From JALQUL01 sp964556425 (GTDB lineage: Bacteria > Pseudomonadota > Gammaproteobacteria > Burkholderiales > Burkholderiaceae_C): a DNA stretch of 38,266 nt. A program made the position numbers and the translations under genes. Under the pieces are notes generated by a model. That model saw nothing but the letters and a program-made list of their open reading frames with translations, ran no database searches and was not told the origin of the DNA. Position 1 is the first letter of the stretch. Every line of letters starts with the position of its first letter. The stretch is taken from contig CAZKWC010000028.1 in NCBI GenBank assembly GCA_964556425.1, positions 1-38,266 on the forward strand. Direction: 5' to 3'. This document shows, one piece after another, positions 1-7,742 of this stretch.

Positions 1-56
1 GCATCTAACTAACATATTTGTTGTACTAAAAAATAGAATCAATTGGAGAAGCTATC

Positions 57-386
57 ATGCTTAAATCATTAAGCCGCTCATTGCTCGTTGCTCTTGCTGG
101 TTTAAGCCTTGTGGCTTGTGACCTATTAGATGGCCATCCTAATAATGATGAGGCCTTAATGGCAGTTAGAGGCATGCAACAAGCCGCGTTGGGGGTTGCT
201 GCACCTGCAGAGTTTCAATTGGCTGGGGTTGAAGTGGGGGAGTGCGTTAAACAGACTGCTCCAGTGGGTCATGTTTGCAATGTTAAATTGTATTCTCAAG
301 AAATTCCCATCTTAGGTGCTATACAAATTCCAATGCAATTAAGATTTGTGAATACCAATGGCAAATGGACGGCCTATTTAAATTAA
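57..386 (+). CDS. Small predicted lipoprotein, function unknown
   Basis: This is a 109-residue protein with a lipoprotein signal peptide: a basic start (MLKSLSRS), a hydrophobic core, and a lipobox LSLVAC, giving a lipidated Cys near residue 21. The mature part is about 90 residues and holds two further Cys (near residues 63 and 74) that could form a disulfide. I recognise no domain. The start is supported by GGAG about 8 nt upstream. The gene stands alone; the next gene is convergent. The signal peptide is clear and the function is unknown. Confidence 0.75.
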   Translation: MLKSLSRSLLVALAGLSLVACDLLDGHPNNDEALMAVRGMQQAALGVAAPAEFQLAGVEVGECVKQTAPVGHVCNVKLYSQEIPILGAIQIPMQLRFVNTNGKWTAYLN

Positions 387-432
387 TCCGAGTAAGCTTT
401 AAGAGCTCCTCAAGCTAAAAATTTTTGAACCG

Positions 433-455
433 AATAAACTCCTATAAAGTTTATT
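433..455. terminator. AT-rich hairpin between convergent genes
   Basis: An 8-bp perfect inverted repeat, AATAAACT/AGTTTATT with a 7-nt loop, lies between the lipoprotein gene and the convergent LysR gene and overlaps the LysR stop codon. It could serve as a weak bidirectional terminator. It has low G+C and no clean U-run, so the call is tentative. Confidence 0.3.
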
Positions 456-1359
456 TAATTTGTAGGTTGGCTATTTCTCGTAAATACTGAATAGCTAATT
501 TTGAAATGGGAGAGGGGGTATGGCCTTTAAGGGTGACTATACCTAAATCAACTACAAAGTTTGCAATATCGTTAAATTGCAGTTGTAATAATTGGCCCGA
601 CTTCAAATCTTCCATTGCATCTGCTAAAGACAAACCAACAATTAAATGCGTGTTTAAAGCCATGTGTCTAAGCGTGCGCAAATCATCACATTCAATCATT
701 AAAGGTATTTTTTGATCTGAATTTAACTTCAAGGCTTTATGAAATACCTGCTTGGCTTTTTCTGGCAAGGTAACTGTGGCTAGGCCGTAGGTATTCAATA
801 CTATTGCATTTTGAGTAAGTTGTGTGGCTAATGGATGGTCTGCTTTAATAAAAAAACCTGTGCCAAATTTATCAAATGGCTGAACCGTAATATCGCTGTA
901 ATTGGGAATATCACGAGTATCACAAACAAAAAAATCTAACTCTTCATTTCTAAGGTGTTCTAATAAATATTTCCAATTATTAATTTCAGCTTGAATATTA
1001 ATTTTTGGATGATTTAAGTGGAGTTTAGATAATATTTCTTTTAAAAATGTAGAAGCTGGAAAAGGTCCAAAACCAAAAGCCAAATCGCCTATTTGTTTGT
1101 TTTTAAATAACTCTAAATCTCTTTCTAAAGTACGATTTTCAAATAAGATTTTCTTGGCTCTTTCAGTCAAAAAGGCTCCCGCTGGAGTGGTCATAATTTC
1201 ACTATTATTTCTAATAAAAAGTGGTAAACCGACCTCTTCTTCAACTGACTGAATACTTCTGCTAAAAGCGGGTTGGCTTAAATGAACTTTGTCTGCTGCA
1301 CGACTAAAGTTCTTTTCTTCTGATAGTGCAACTACGTGTTTGAGTTTTCTTAAATCCAT
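451..1359 (-). CDS. LysR-family transcriptional regulator
   Basis: The 302-residue length is typical for LysR regulators. The N-terminal 60 or so residues form the winged helix-turn-helix, with the hallmark run FSRAADKVHLSQPAFSRSI followed by EEEVGLPLFIR. The rest is the LysR effector-binding fold (for example IGDLAFGFGPFPAS and ELDFFVCDTRD). The effector cannot be predicted. LysR regulators often control a divergent neighbour, but the region upstream holds no convincing divergent gene for more than 500 bp. A T-N11-A dyad sits 22-36 bp upstream of the start, which fits autoregulation. The family is certain; the target is unknown. Confidence 0.93.
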   Translation of the reverse strand: MDLRKLKHVVALSEEKNFSRAADKVHLSQPAFSRSIQSVEEEVGLPLFIRNNSEIMTTPAGAFLTERAKKILFENRTLERDLELFKNKQIGDLAFGFGPFPASTFLKEILSKLHLNHPKINIQAEINNWKYLLEHLRNEELDFFVCDTRDIPNYSDITVQPFDKFGTGFFIKADHPLATQLTQNAIVLNTYGLATVTLPEKAKQVFHKALKLNSDQKIPLMIECDDLRTLRHMALNTHLIVGLSLADAMEDLKSGQLLQLQFNDIANFVVDLGIVTLKGHTPSPISKLAIQYLREIANLQIK

Positions 1360-1380
1360 GATTGTTTATTTAATTTTGAT

Positions 1381-1417
1381 ATGCAGCCAGTGCATGAAAA
1401 TTGAACCAAAAGTGCAT
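1381..1417. promoter_or_regulatory. Putative LysR-type binding site (T-N11-A dyad plus half-site)
   Basis: ATGCA-N5-TGCAT at 1381-1395 is an interrupted palindrome with the T-N11-A spacing expected of LysR regulators. The half AGTGCAT (1389-1395) recurs directly at 1411-1417, 22 bp (two helical turns) further out. It lies just upstream of the LysR start, as autoregulatory sites usually do. Binding is inferred. Confidence 0.4.
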
Positions 1418-1925
1418 TAGACAAATATACAAGAAATAATCACAATCTGCTATCAGATTTTTGTGGTTTTTATAAAAATAGAGTCAACAAAAAATCTCAA
1501 ATGCTATGCATAAAAACTAACTACTTAGTTTATTTTTTGGCTTGATGTTGCTTTAAAAAACAACAAAAATGCCTGAAATATTATAAACAGGAGTTGGTTT
1601 TTTTGAGATTTGTTTTAAAAGCAAAAATAGGTTTGATTTTAACTATTTTGTAAGTTGGCTCAATTCAATTTTAACTATTTTGAAAATACGATTGCTTTAT
1701 CAAAGTTATTTATCTTTTGATAATAACTTTTTTGTATTCATAAATAAAAGCGCTGTTGGCATCTATCTTAATTGAAAGCCTTAGTCTAAATCAGATTTCA
1801 TTAATAGGCTGATTTTTAAATTAAAGCTAATGTTATGGTTTCAGCTGCTAAATAAAAATCAAAAAGTTTCTCCCAATTCCTTACTAGGAATGATGAGGGG
1901 CTTGTTCACAAAAGTTAAAAGTTTC
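1418..1925. other. AT-rich intergenic stretch with a direct repeat and an orphan hairpin
   Basis: No credible gene was seen here on either strand. The 15-bp sequence ATTTTAACTATTTTG occurs twice (1636-1650 and 1668-1682), offset by 32 bp. A terminator-like hairpin follows at 1702-1733. The rest is AT-rich without recognisable structure. Confidence 0.5.
1702..1733 (+). terminator. Orphan rho-independent-terminator-like hairpin
   Basis: The arm at 1702-1714 (AAAGTTATTTATC) pairs with 1719-1730 (GATAATAACTTT) with one bulge and a TTTT loop. A T-run follows in the + direction. No + strand coding gene ends nearby, so it may end a short untranslated RNA. The stem is AT-rich and could be chance. 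Confidence 0.3.
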
Positions 1926-1965
1926 GGTGTTGATATTGCTTTCTCAACTATTTAATGGGATAAAT

Positions 1966-2109
1966 ATGAAAAAATTATGTCGTCAAAACCCGCGATGGTT
2001 GCCAAAACGTGATACTTGCAAAGGCTTCGACAAAATTCAGTTAATTTTTTCGGCAAGGGTAATGTATAAGCCAACGGGTCGATCACCCGAACAAAAAAGA
2101 ATGCATTAA
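1966..2109 (+). other. Possible small RNA or 47-codon basic peptide
   Basis: A 47-codon reading frame starts MKKLCRQNPRWLPK and is rich in Lys and Arg. Only a weak GGGAT precedes the ATG. It ends 15 bp before a very strong terminator hairpin. Inside it is a GC-rich small hairpin, CGGGT-N5-ACCCG (2075-2089). A transcript from about 1930 to 2181 would be the size of a bacterial small RNA. I recognise neither an RNA family nor a protein family, and the opposite strand also has an open frame, so coding is not demonstrated. Confidence 0.25.
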
Positions 2110-2124
2110 AACTCAGTTGATTGC

Positions 2125-2181
2125 AAAAAAACCTTGTAAAAATCAAATCCATAAGACTTGATTTATTTACAAGGTTTTTTT
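2125..2181. terminator. Strong bidirectional terminator
   Basis: A perfect 16-bp stem (2125-2140 with 2166-2181; core ACCTTGTAAA/TTTACAAGGT) is extended inward by ATCAA/TTGAT. The A- and T-runs at its ends provide a U-run in both directions. On the minus strand it lies 42 bp beyond the bktB stop and must be its terminator. On the plus strand it would end any transcript from the small region before it. Confidence 0.85.
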
Positions 2182-2222
2182 ATGTGGGCTTAAAAAAGCC
2201 CTCGTTCATTAAAAGCTAATAA

Positions 2223-3407
2223 TTACATACGTTCAAAAATAGCTGCAATACCTTGTCCACCACCAATACACATGGTCACTAAAGCATAACGACCATTAAT
2301 GCGGTGCAATTCATGAATTGCTTTTACCGTAATCAATGCACCTGTTGCACCAATTGGGTGACCCAAAGAAATACCAGAGCCATTAGGATTGACTTTAGCT
2401 GGGTCAAGACCTAAATCTTGGCTCACAGCACAAGCTTGGGCAGCAAAGGCCTCATTGGCTTCAATTACATCGAGGTCATTAACCGTTAAGCCGGCTTTTT
2501 TCAGTGCTAAACGGCTAGCTGGTACAGGGCCAATACCCATATATAAAGGATCAACACCAGCATGTGCATAAGCTACTAATCGAGCCATTGGTTTTAAACC
2601 ACGAGCTGCAGCTGTTTGCGCTTCCATTAAAACTACAGCGGCGGCTGCATCATTAATACCAGAGGCATTACCTGCAGTCACAGTGCCATTTTCTTTAATA
2701 AAAACAGGTTTGAGTTTGCTCATGTCTTCGATTTTGCAATCGGGGCGGAAATGCTCATCAGTGTTGTAGGCGACTTCGCCTTTACGAGATTTGAGCATAA
2801 CAGGCACAATTTGACTTGCAAAACGGCCTTCTTTGGTTGCACGTTCAGCGCGGATATGGCTCTCTAGTGCTAATGCATCTTGAGTGTCACGAGTAATTCC
2901 CCATTTGGCAGCAATGTTTTCAGCGGTAACACCCATGTGAATATTGTTGAATGGGTCGTGTAAAGCACCCACCATCATGTCAACCATTTTAGTGTCTCCC
3001 ATACGAGCACCCCAACGGCTAGTCAAAGAGGCATAAGGTGCGCGGCTCATGTTTTCGGCACCGCCACCAATGGCGATATCAGCATCGCCTAATAAAATAG
3101 ATTGGCTGGCATTAATAATAGCTTGTAAACCAGAACCACATAAACGGTTAACGTTGTAGGCTGGCGTTTCTTGAGCGCATCCACCGTTAATAGCTGCCAC
3201 ACGAGACAAATACATATCTTTAGGTTCTGTGTTCACTACATGGCCAAATACCACGTGGCCCACATCTTTACCTTCTACATTGGCACGGCTTAGTGCTTCA
3301 CGTACCACTAAAGAAGCTAATTCTGTAGGCGGGGTATCTTTTAAACTGCCGCCATAGGTACCAATTGCGGTGCGCACACCACTTACCACTACTACTTCAC
3401 GACTCAT
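2223..3407 (-). CDS. bktB: Beta-ketothiolase / acetyl-CoA acetyltransferase
   Basis: This thiolase joins or cleaves beta-ketoacyl-CoA (acetyl-CoA plus acyl-CoA) in short-chain acyl metabolism and polyhydroxyalkanoate precursor supply. The 394-residue protein has the nucleophile Cys90 (NRLCGSG), His350 (GISLGHPIGATG) and Cys380 (TMCIGGGQG), plus the NEAFAAQ motif. The whole sequence, including the start MSREVVVVSGVRTAIGT and end AAIFER, closely follows Cupriavidus necator BktB as I remember it, with catalytic residues at the same numbers. AAAGGAGA precedes the ATG. The gene is monocistronic, with its own terminator. No phaC or phaB lies here, so the physiological role (polymer synthesis or degradation) is open. 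Confidence 0.93.
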   Translation of the reverse strand: MSREVVVVSGVRTAIGTYGGSLKDTPPTELASLVVREALSRANVEGKDVGHVVFGHVVNTEPKDMYLSRVAAINGGCAQETPAYNVNRLCGSGLQAIINASQSILLGDADIAIGGGAENMSRAPYASLTSRWGARMGDTKMVDMMVGALHDPFNNIHMGVTAENIAAKWGITRDTQDALALESHIRAERATKEGRFASQIVPVMLKSRKGEVAYNTDEHFRPDCKIEDMSKLKPVFIKENGTVTAGNASGINDAAAAVVLMEAQTAAARGLKPMARLVAYAHAGVDPLYMGIGPVPASRLALKKAGLTVNDLDVIEANEAFAAQACAVSQDLGLDPAKVNPNGSGISLGHPIGATGALITVKAIHELHRINGRYALVTMCIGGGQGIAAIFERM

Positions 3408-3650
3408 ATTAGTTCTCCTTTAGATTTTAAAAATAATGACAACAGTTTTTGACTGCCATAAGTAAACGCCAATAGTGTCACTTACTTCCTAGTCTGCGCT
3501 GTTTGAGCTACGTCAGCCTTACAGATGCATTAGGTAGTAATGCAAGTATTGGATAGGAGTTGTTGCGCCATTTACTTGATGTACAACAAAGTCTATACGA
3601 AGTGATAAGCATAAACTGAATTTTTATTAGCAAGCTATAAAGGATTACCT

Positions 3651-3890
3651 ATGAAAAATCTTCTTCAGCATGACTTAGCTCACGAGTTTCCTGACCAAGT
3701 TGAAAAAATGCATGAGTTGAAACTAAACAATGCACATTTTGCAAAACTATTTACACAATACGACGAACTTAACCATCAGATATTAGCCTTAGAAGGCAAG
3801 GGTACTCCTGTTGCTGACGAGTCTATGGAAGATTTGAAAAAACAACGTGTGGTATTGAAAGATGAAATTTATAAAATGTTAAGTGAATAA
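3651..3890 (+). CDS. YdcH/DUF465-family small protein
   Basis: This 79-residue, largely alpha-helical protein has the DUF465 pattern: HxLxxEFPD near the start (HDLAHEFPDQ), a central LxxxYxELNxxI segment (FTQYDELNHQI), and a C-terminal LKKQRVVLKDEI helix. Family members are short coiled-coil proteins of unknown function. A good ribosome-binding site (AAAGGA, 7 nt) supports the start. The gene precedes uppP by 63 bp on the same strand and may share its transcript. Confidence 0.85.
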   Translation: MKNLLQHDLAHEFPDQVEKMHELKLNNAHFAKLFTQYDELNHQILALEGKGTPVADESMEDLKKQRVVLKDEIYKMLSE

Positions 3891-3922
3891 ATTATCAATT
3901 TGGTTGCACTTGAGGTGATAAT

Positions 3923-3958
3923 TCCACGATATTTGTCTTAAAAGGTTTGTATCGTGGA
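3923..3958 (+). promoter_or_regulatory. Inverted repeat enclosing the uppP ribosome-binding site and start codon
   Basis: The 9-nt arm TCCACGATA (3923-3931) is perfectly complementary to TATCGTGGA (3950-3958). The GTG start of uppP (3954-3956) lies inside the second arm, and the AAAGG ribosome-binding site (about 3941-3945) lies in the 18-nt loop. If formed in the mRNA, the stem would hide the start codon, which suggests translational control. The repeat is seen directly; the function is inferred. Confidence 0.45.
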
Positions 3959-4796
3959 TTTTTTATTATTAGCAAAAGCAGCCATTCAAGGAGTGGTAGA
4001 GGGCATTACTGAATTTTTGCCTATATCCTCAACTGGGCATTTAATTTTATCGGGTCAATTAATAGGCTTTACCGACGAAAAGGCTAAAGTATTTGATATT
4101 GCAATTCAAACTGGAGCTATTTTTGCTGTTATTTTAGTGTTTTGGGACAAATTGTTTAATACAGTTCAAACACTCGGTAGTTCGAGGTATTCGCGTCGTT
4201 TGGCGCTTAATGTATTTTTAGCTTTTGTACCTGCAGTGGTGCTAGGTTTATTATTTGGCAAAGCAATTAAAGCGCATTTGTTTACCGCTAATATTGTAGC
4301 TAGTGCTTTTATTGTGGGCGGTTTTATTATTTTGTGGGCAGAAAAATTACAGGCAAAAAACGAACATAACAACCAAACTACTGCCATTTCTGACCTTAAT
4401 TCTATTACCCCATTGTTGGCCATTAAATTAGGCCTGGTGCAATGTTTAGCCATGATACCTGGCACCAGTAGAAGTGGTGCGACAATTATTGGCGGTATGT
4501 TTTTAGGTTTAAAACGTACCTTAGCCACCGAATTTTCTTTCTTTTTAGCGATTCCCACTTTAATAGGTGCTGGCGCCTATAGCCTTTATAAAGAGCGTGC
4601 CTTGTTGTCTATGGCCGATATTCCATTGTTTAGCGTGGGTCTTATTACAGCTTTTTTAAGTGCATGGATTTGTATTAGATGGTTACTTCGTTACGTTGCT
4701 AATAACAGCTTTGTAGGATTTGCTTATTACCGGATTGGTTTTGGAATCTTAATTTTAGTGACTAGCTATATGGGATGGATTAGTTGGGCTGAATAA
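3954..4796 (+). CDS. uppP: Undecaprenyl-diphosphatase UppP (BacA family)
   Basis: UppP dephosphorylates undecaprenyl diphosphate in the cytoplasmic membrane, recycling the lipid carrier for peptidoglycan and other surface polymers; overexpression gives bacitracin resistance. The 280-residue, multi-spanning protein carries both signature motifs: EGITEFLPISSTGHL (Glu16, Glu20, His29) and PGTSRSGATI (Arg173). The length is normal. The start is GTG, with AAAGG upstream, and the family N-terminus leaves no later option. That start sits within an inverted repeat. The gene ends 36 bp before a bidirectional terminator shared with the convergent hydrolase gene. Confidence 0.96.
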   Translation: MDFLLLAKAAIQGVVEGITEFLPISSTGHLILSGQLIGFTDEKAKVFDIAIQTGAIFAVILVFWDKLFNTVQTLGSSRYSRRLALNVFLAFVPAVVLGLLFGKAIKAHLFTANIVASAFIVGGFIILWAEKLQAKNEHNNQTTAISDLNSITPLLAIKLGLVQCLAMIPGTSRSGATIIGGMFLGLKRTLATEFSFFLAIPTLIGAGAYSLYKERALLSMADIPLFSVGLITAFLSAWICIRWLLRYVANNSFVGFAYYRIGFGILILVTSYMGWISWAE

Positions 4797-4831
4797 TTGG
4801 TGTTAGCCAACTGCCGTAAAATGCAAGCAAT

Positions 4832-4866
4832 AAAAAACCGCTGATTTTTGTTAGCGGTTTTTTTGT
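4832..4866. terminator. Bidirectional terminator between uppP and the hydrolase gene
   Basis: AAAAAACCGCT pairs with AGCGGTTTTTT around a 10-nt loop, with T-runs in both directions. It is placed between the convergent uppP and alpha/beta hydrolase genes. Confidence 0.85.
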
Positions 4867-4886
4867 GTGTAAATATTAAAAATAAT

Positions 4887-5720
4887 TTAATGGTTTTCAA
4901 TTAAATTAAGCAAACTTGCTTCAATAGCCGCAGCAGTAGCATGTGGTTTTTCCATTGGAAATAAATGACTTCCGTCAATCATGGAAATCCTACCAGGCAG
5001 ACCTGCTTTATGGCCGTCATGAATAATCCGCTCAGTTAAGGCCATGCCCACACGGCGCATTTCTTCAGAGCGAGTACCACCTAAAAAAGCCACCTTGCAA
5101 CGCAAAGGATGACGCTTTAAAAGTCGGTCTAAATTATCGGGTAAAGTATTATAGATTTGAGTTTCAATGTCTCTATCAAAAGCCAAAACCTGTTTGCCAT
5201 TATGCTCGGTTAAACCATAATCAATATAGTCTTGCAGCACTTGTGGATGCCATTTGGCAAAGGCTTTTTTAGTTTTAAAGTATTCTAATGCCGCCTCTTT
5301 ATTAGGCCATTGGTAACGTCTTTTTTGGCTAACCGCACCAGGCGAAACAGAGCCTACCAACTGGCTTCTTTTAATCACGTTAAGGGTATTGGCTTTCCAG
5401 CCGCCTAATATGGGTGAGTCAATTAATACAACCCCTTTGGCAATCTCGGGATGTTTAGCTGCAGCCATAATGCTTAAAAAGCCACCCAAAGAATGTCCTA
5501 CTAAAAAAGCAGGCTCTTGCGTAGCTGCAATTTTATCTTTGGCAAAGTCAGCTAATTGATCAACCATTTTAGGCCAGTTATTAGAAACTGGATAAGCACT
5601 GTCGTGACCAAATCTATCAACAGCACTTACTTTAAAACCTCGGTTTTCAAGTTGCTTAAATAAATATCGATAGGTAGATGCACCAAAACTATTGGCATGC
5701 GAAAAAATAATATGGGGCAT
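4887..5720 (-). CDS. Alpha/beta-hydrolase fold protein
   Basis: This 277-residue serine hydrolase has the nucleophile elbow GHSLGG (Ser77), an N-terminal oxyanion-type stretch (FSHANSFGAST), and a C-terminal GSHLFPMEKP giving the probable catalytic His. The substrate is unknown; the fold includes esterases and epoxide or haloalkane hydrolases. An upstream in-frame extension of 40 codons exists, but it runs into the preceding gene and lacks hydrolase homology, so I use the ATG at 5718-5720. No strong ribosome-binding site is visible. The ABM-domain gene ends 37 nt upstream on the same strand, and the two probably form an operon. Confidence 0.85.
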   Translation of the reverse strand: MPHIIFSHANSFGASTYRYLFKQLENRGFKVSAVDRFGHDSAYPVSNNWPKMVDQLADFAKDKIAATQEPAFLVGHSLGGFLSIMAAAKHPEIAKGVVLIDSPILGGWKANTLNVIKRSQLVGSVSPGAVSQKRRYQWPNKEAALEYFKTKKAFAKWHPQVLQDYIDYGLTEHNGKQVLAFDRDIETQIYNTLPDNLDRLLKRHPLRCKVAFLGGTRSEEMRRVGMALTERIIHDGHKAGLPGRISMIDGSHLFPMEKPHATAAAIEASLLNLIENH

Positions 5721-5757
5721 AAAAAGCAGTGTTGAAGCAGAATTGGAGAATAAGAGT

Positions 5758-6063
5758 TTATTTGCTGTATTGCCTAAGAATTTGGGCAATTTCAACAGTG
5801 TAACTGGCATACCATTTTTCTTGCCCCATGGCCTGGGCAATTAAATGATCTGAATGTTTTTTCCAGGCTTGAATATGCTCTAGGCTGGGCCAATAAGAAA
5901 GGGCCACTTCAAGGTCTCCTTCGTTTAAAGAAACAAATTCAGAGCAGCCAAACTCATCAAAAGCGAGTTGGCGTAACCGAGCTGCCATTTCGCTGTACTG
6001 GGAGTCTAGTTGAGCTACTTTAGCTTTAAAAATAACGACGTAACAGGAAGGGCAGGTGTGCAT
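5758..6063 (-). CDS. Antibiotic biosynthesis monooxygenase (ABM) domain protein
   Basis: This 101-residue single-domain protein has the dimeric alpha/beta-barrel ABM pattern: a first beta strand (YVVIFKAKV), a helix with the MAARLRQLAF region, then SEFVSL, EVALSYWPSLEHIQAWKKHSDH and a last strand (WYASYTVEIAQI). The YWPSLEHIQAWKxHxxH run is typical of the family. Members include heme-degrading and quinol oxygenases and many of unknown role; this one cannot be assigned. It is the first gene of a probable two-gene operon with the hydrolase. Confidence 0.8.
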   Translation of the reverse strand: MHTCPSCYVVIFKAKVAQLDSQYSEMAARLRQLAFDEFGCSEFVSLNEGDLEVALSYWPSLEHIQAWKKHSDHLIAQAMGQEKWYASYTVEIAQILRQYSK

Positions 6064-6307
6064 GTCTAATTAAGTTTTGCTGGTTAAAGAGGAGCTAAAA
6101 ACGGAGCTAGATAACAGAAGTTTAATAGATTGTGAGTGTTTTTGATGAAACCTATTTTTTAAATTTTGTCTTTTTAAGTAAGATCAGCCCCTATTTAAAT
6201 AGTCGCCATGATGTGATGTCCTGATAGGTAGGCGCGTGTGGCGGGCTATTGCTTGTTAATCGTTTAAAAGCAAACTTATTTCAATTTCAAAATTCAACCC
6301 ACATTAG

Positions 6308-7669
6308 TTAATGTCCATGAACCGCTTTCCAAGCCATGTATTCTGAAGGTCGTAACCCGTAGCGGGCTAATACACCTTCGTGCAGCCTTCTAAGCTCTTC
6401 AATTGTGAGAGCCTGCACAGCCGCTTTTTCACTATCTTTTACCAACTCAGTTACAAGTTGCTGAATGCAGAATAAGGGATCAAGCTCTGGATGTGTAATG
6501 ACTTTATGGATAGTCTGTTTAATGAAGTCACGCCATGCTAAGCGAAGAGGATCTGGCTCAGCCAAGTCTTGTTTGATTGCTAAATATTCCTGTGTAGAGC
6601 GTTCGTAAGCCCAAACGTAAAGATCACGTAGCAACTCTACGCGGGTCATTTCATACACACCAAGAGTGGCCCGGCTGTAAGCCTGCTCTGGAACGTCAAG
6701 AAAAGTTAAGGGGCAGAGGTTAGAACGGAACAGGGGTAAATTGGCAGCCAAGCGCGAGGTTCGTTTGTTAATATCGGCAAAGGGCTGAAGGTAGGGTAAA
6801 TGTACCATCATAAAGAATGATTGCTCAAACGGATCTACTATCTGATTAGCTTTACTCAAAAGCACTTGCAGCGCCTCTTCGATTTGCTGCAATGTCGAGA
6901 GAGGCCGATACACACTTTTGCCAATATCTACTGCGTGTTGACGAATGCGTCCCTCATCTGATGGGTTCGCTAATAAGTTTTCCGCTAAAGCACTATGCAA
7001 ATTCATCAGTGTGTAACGGTTAAACTCCACACTGTCAATATTTTCTACCAACAGTTCAATTGCCGTCTTATGATTCAGTATCATCTGTGTTTCGATGCTG
7101 TCTTTGCCCTGTGCTACCTTACCATGCTCAATTAACTTGCGAGTGTCTAGTCGTGAGTAGGTATTACCTTCTAGTTGGCTAGATGCCCATGACAGGTCTA
7201 TTAGTAATCGATTGAGTATGGCGCGACTATAGGTACCGGCAGGCTCGTGCTCCAAAGTGGTTCTACCCATCTTGTGTAATTGTCCACGCAGTGACTCTGA
7301 CAAATACCATGTCTGATTGGGATGGTAAGCATCAAGAAAATCACGCTGATAACCTACCGGCTTGCGCATTTGCGATGGCAATTCAATATAAGCAAGTATG
7401 TCCTGGCTATCAACAGACACTGGTATAAAAGCAGGGAAGTGATCCTCTTGAGGGCGGAGTGCAATTTGGCTTGCAGGTTTATTAGCAGAAAAATAGCGAC
7501 GAACTCGTCCATTGCCTTTTGCTGTGATTTGGCCGTTGTTGATCAGTTGAGCTATCAAGCGTTGTGCTGTTCGTCTAGCAATTTTTGGCTGTAAAGTGAG
7601 TAACTCAGCTAGCGTCAATCCAGCTTCGGATTCTTGAATACTGTTAAGTAAGTGGGTGCCATTTATCAT
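6308..7669 (-). CDS. Winged-helix/Fic-domain fusion protein with degenerate Fic motif
   Basis: This protein of about 453 residues has an N-terminal winged-helix DNA-binding region (about residues 1-62; LTLAELLTLQPKIARRTAQRLIAQL, ending KGNGRVRRYF). A Fic domain occupies about 145-330. The inhibitory helix motif S-x-x-x-E-G is present (SSQLEG, about 164-169). The core motif reads QPFADINKRTSR (about 296-307), whereas active Fic AMP-transferases have HxFx(D/E)GNxRxxR: the catalytic His is Gln and both loop Gly are replaced. I recall a Fic subfamily sharing this NKRxSR form, so this is probably not random decay. A GTG codon immediately precedes the chosen ATG. A perfect palindrome sits upstream. 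The gene lies alone, in an accessory position. Confidence 0.85.
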   Translation of the reverse strand: MINGTHLLNSIQESEAGLTLAELLTLQPKIARRTAQRLIAQLINNGQITAKGNGRVRRYFSANKPASQIALRPQEDHFPAFIPVSVDSQDILAYIELPSQMRKPVGYQRDFLDAYHPNQTWYLSESLRGQLHKMGRTTLEHEPAGTYSRAILNRLLIDLSWASSQLEGNTYSRLDTRKLIEHGKVAQGKDSIETQMILNHKTAIELLVENIDSVEFNRYTLMNLHSALAENLLANPSDEGRIRQHAVDIGKSVYRPLSTLQQIEEALQVLLSKANQIVDPFEQSFFMMVHLPYLQPFADINKRTSRLAANLPLFRSNLCPLTFLDVPEQAYSRATLGVYEMTRVELLRDLYVWAYERSTQEYLAIKQDLAEPDPLRLAWRDFIKQTIHKVITHPELDPLFCIQQLVTELVKDSEKAAVQALTIEELRRLHEGVLARYGLRPSEYMAWKAVHGH

Positions 7670-7676
7670 CACTATG

Positions 7677-7736
7677 TGGCGCTGTTAAAGGTAAATAGGA
7701 TTCAATTATGGCGCAGTTTATTAAACTGCGCCATAA
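7677..7736. promoter_or_regulatory. Operator-like palindrome in the promoter region of the Fic-like gene
   Basis: TTATGGCGCAGTTTA (7706-7720) and TAAACTGCGCCATAA (7722-7736) form a perfect palindrome with one central base, 34-67 bp upstream of the Fic-like start. A further half-site-like TGGCGCT (7677-7683) lies next to the start codon, 32 bp from the TGGCGCA of the palindrome. A minus-strand promoter guess places TTGAGT (-35) and AATAAA (-10) so that the palindrome covers the spacer and -10. The neighbouring winged-helix protein is the obvious candidate ligand; this is inference. Confidence 0.6.
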
Positions 7737-7742
7737 ATTACT

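Noticed and set aside
1952..2152. Minus-strand 66-codon frame overlapping the small-RNA candidate
   Set aside because: It runs through the bktB terminator stem, has no homology I recognise, and mirrors the plus-strand frame.
4166..4558. 130-codon minus-strand frame inside uppP
   Set aside because: It is the antisense shadow of a well-conserved membrane protein gene, with no recognisable features.
5721..5840. N-terminal extension of the alpha/beta hydrolase
   Set aside because: It is out-of-frame sequence of the upstream ABM gene and lacks hydrolase features; the family start fits the ATG at 5718-5720.
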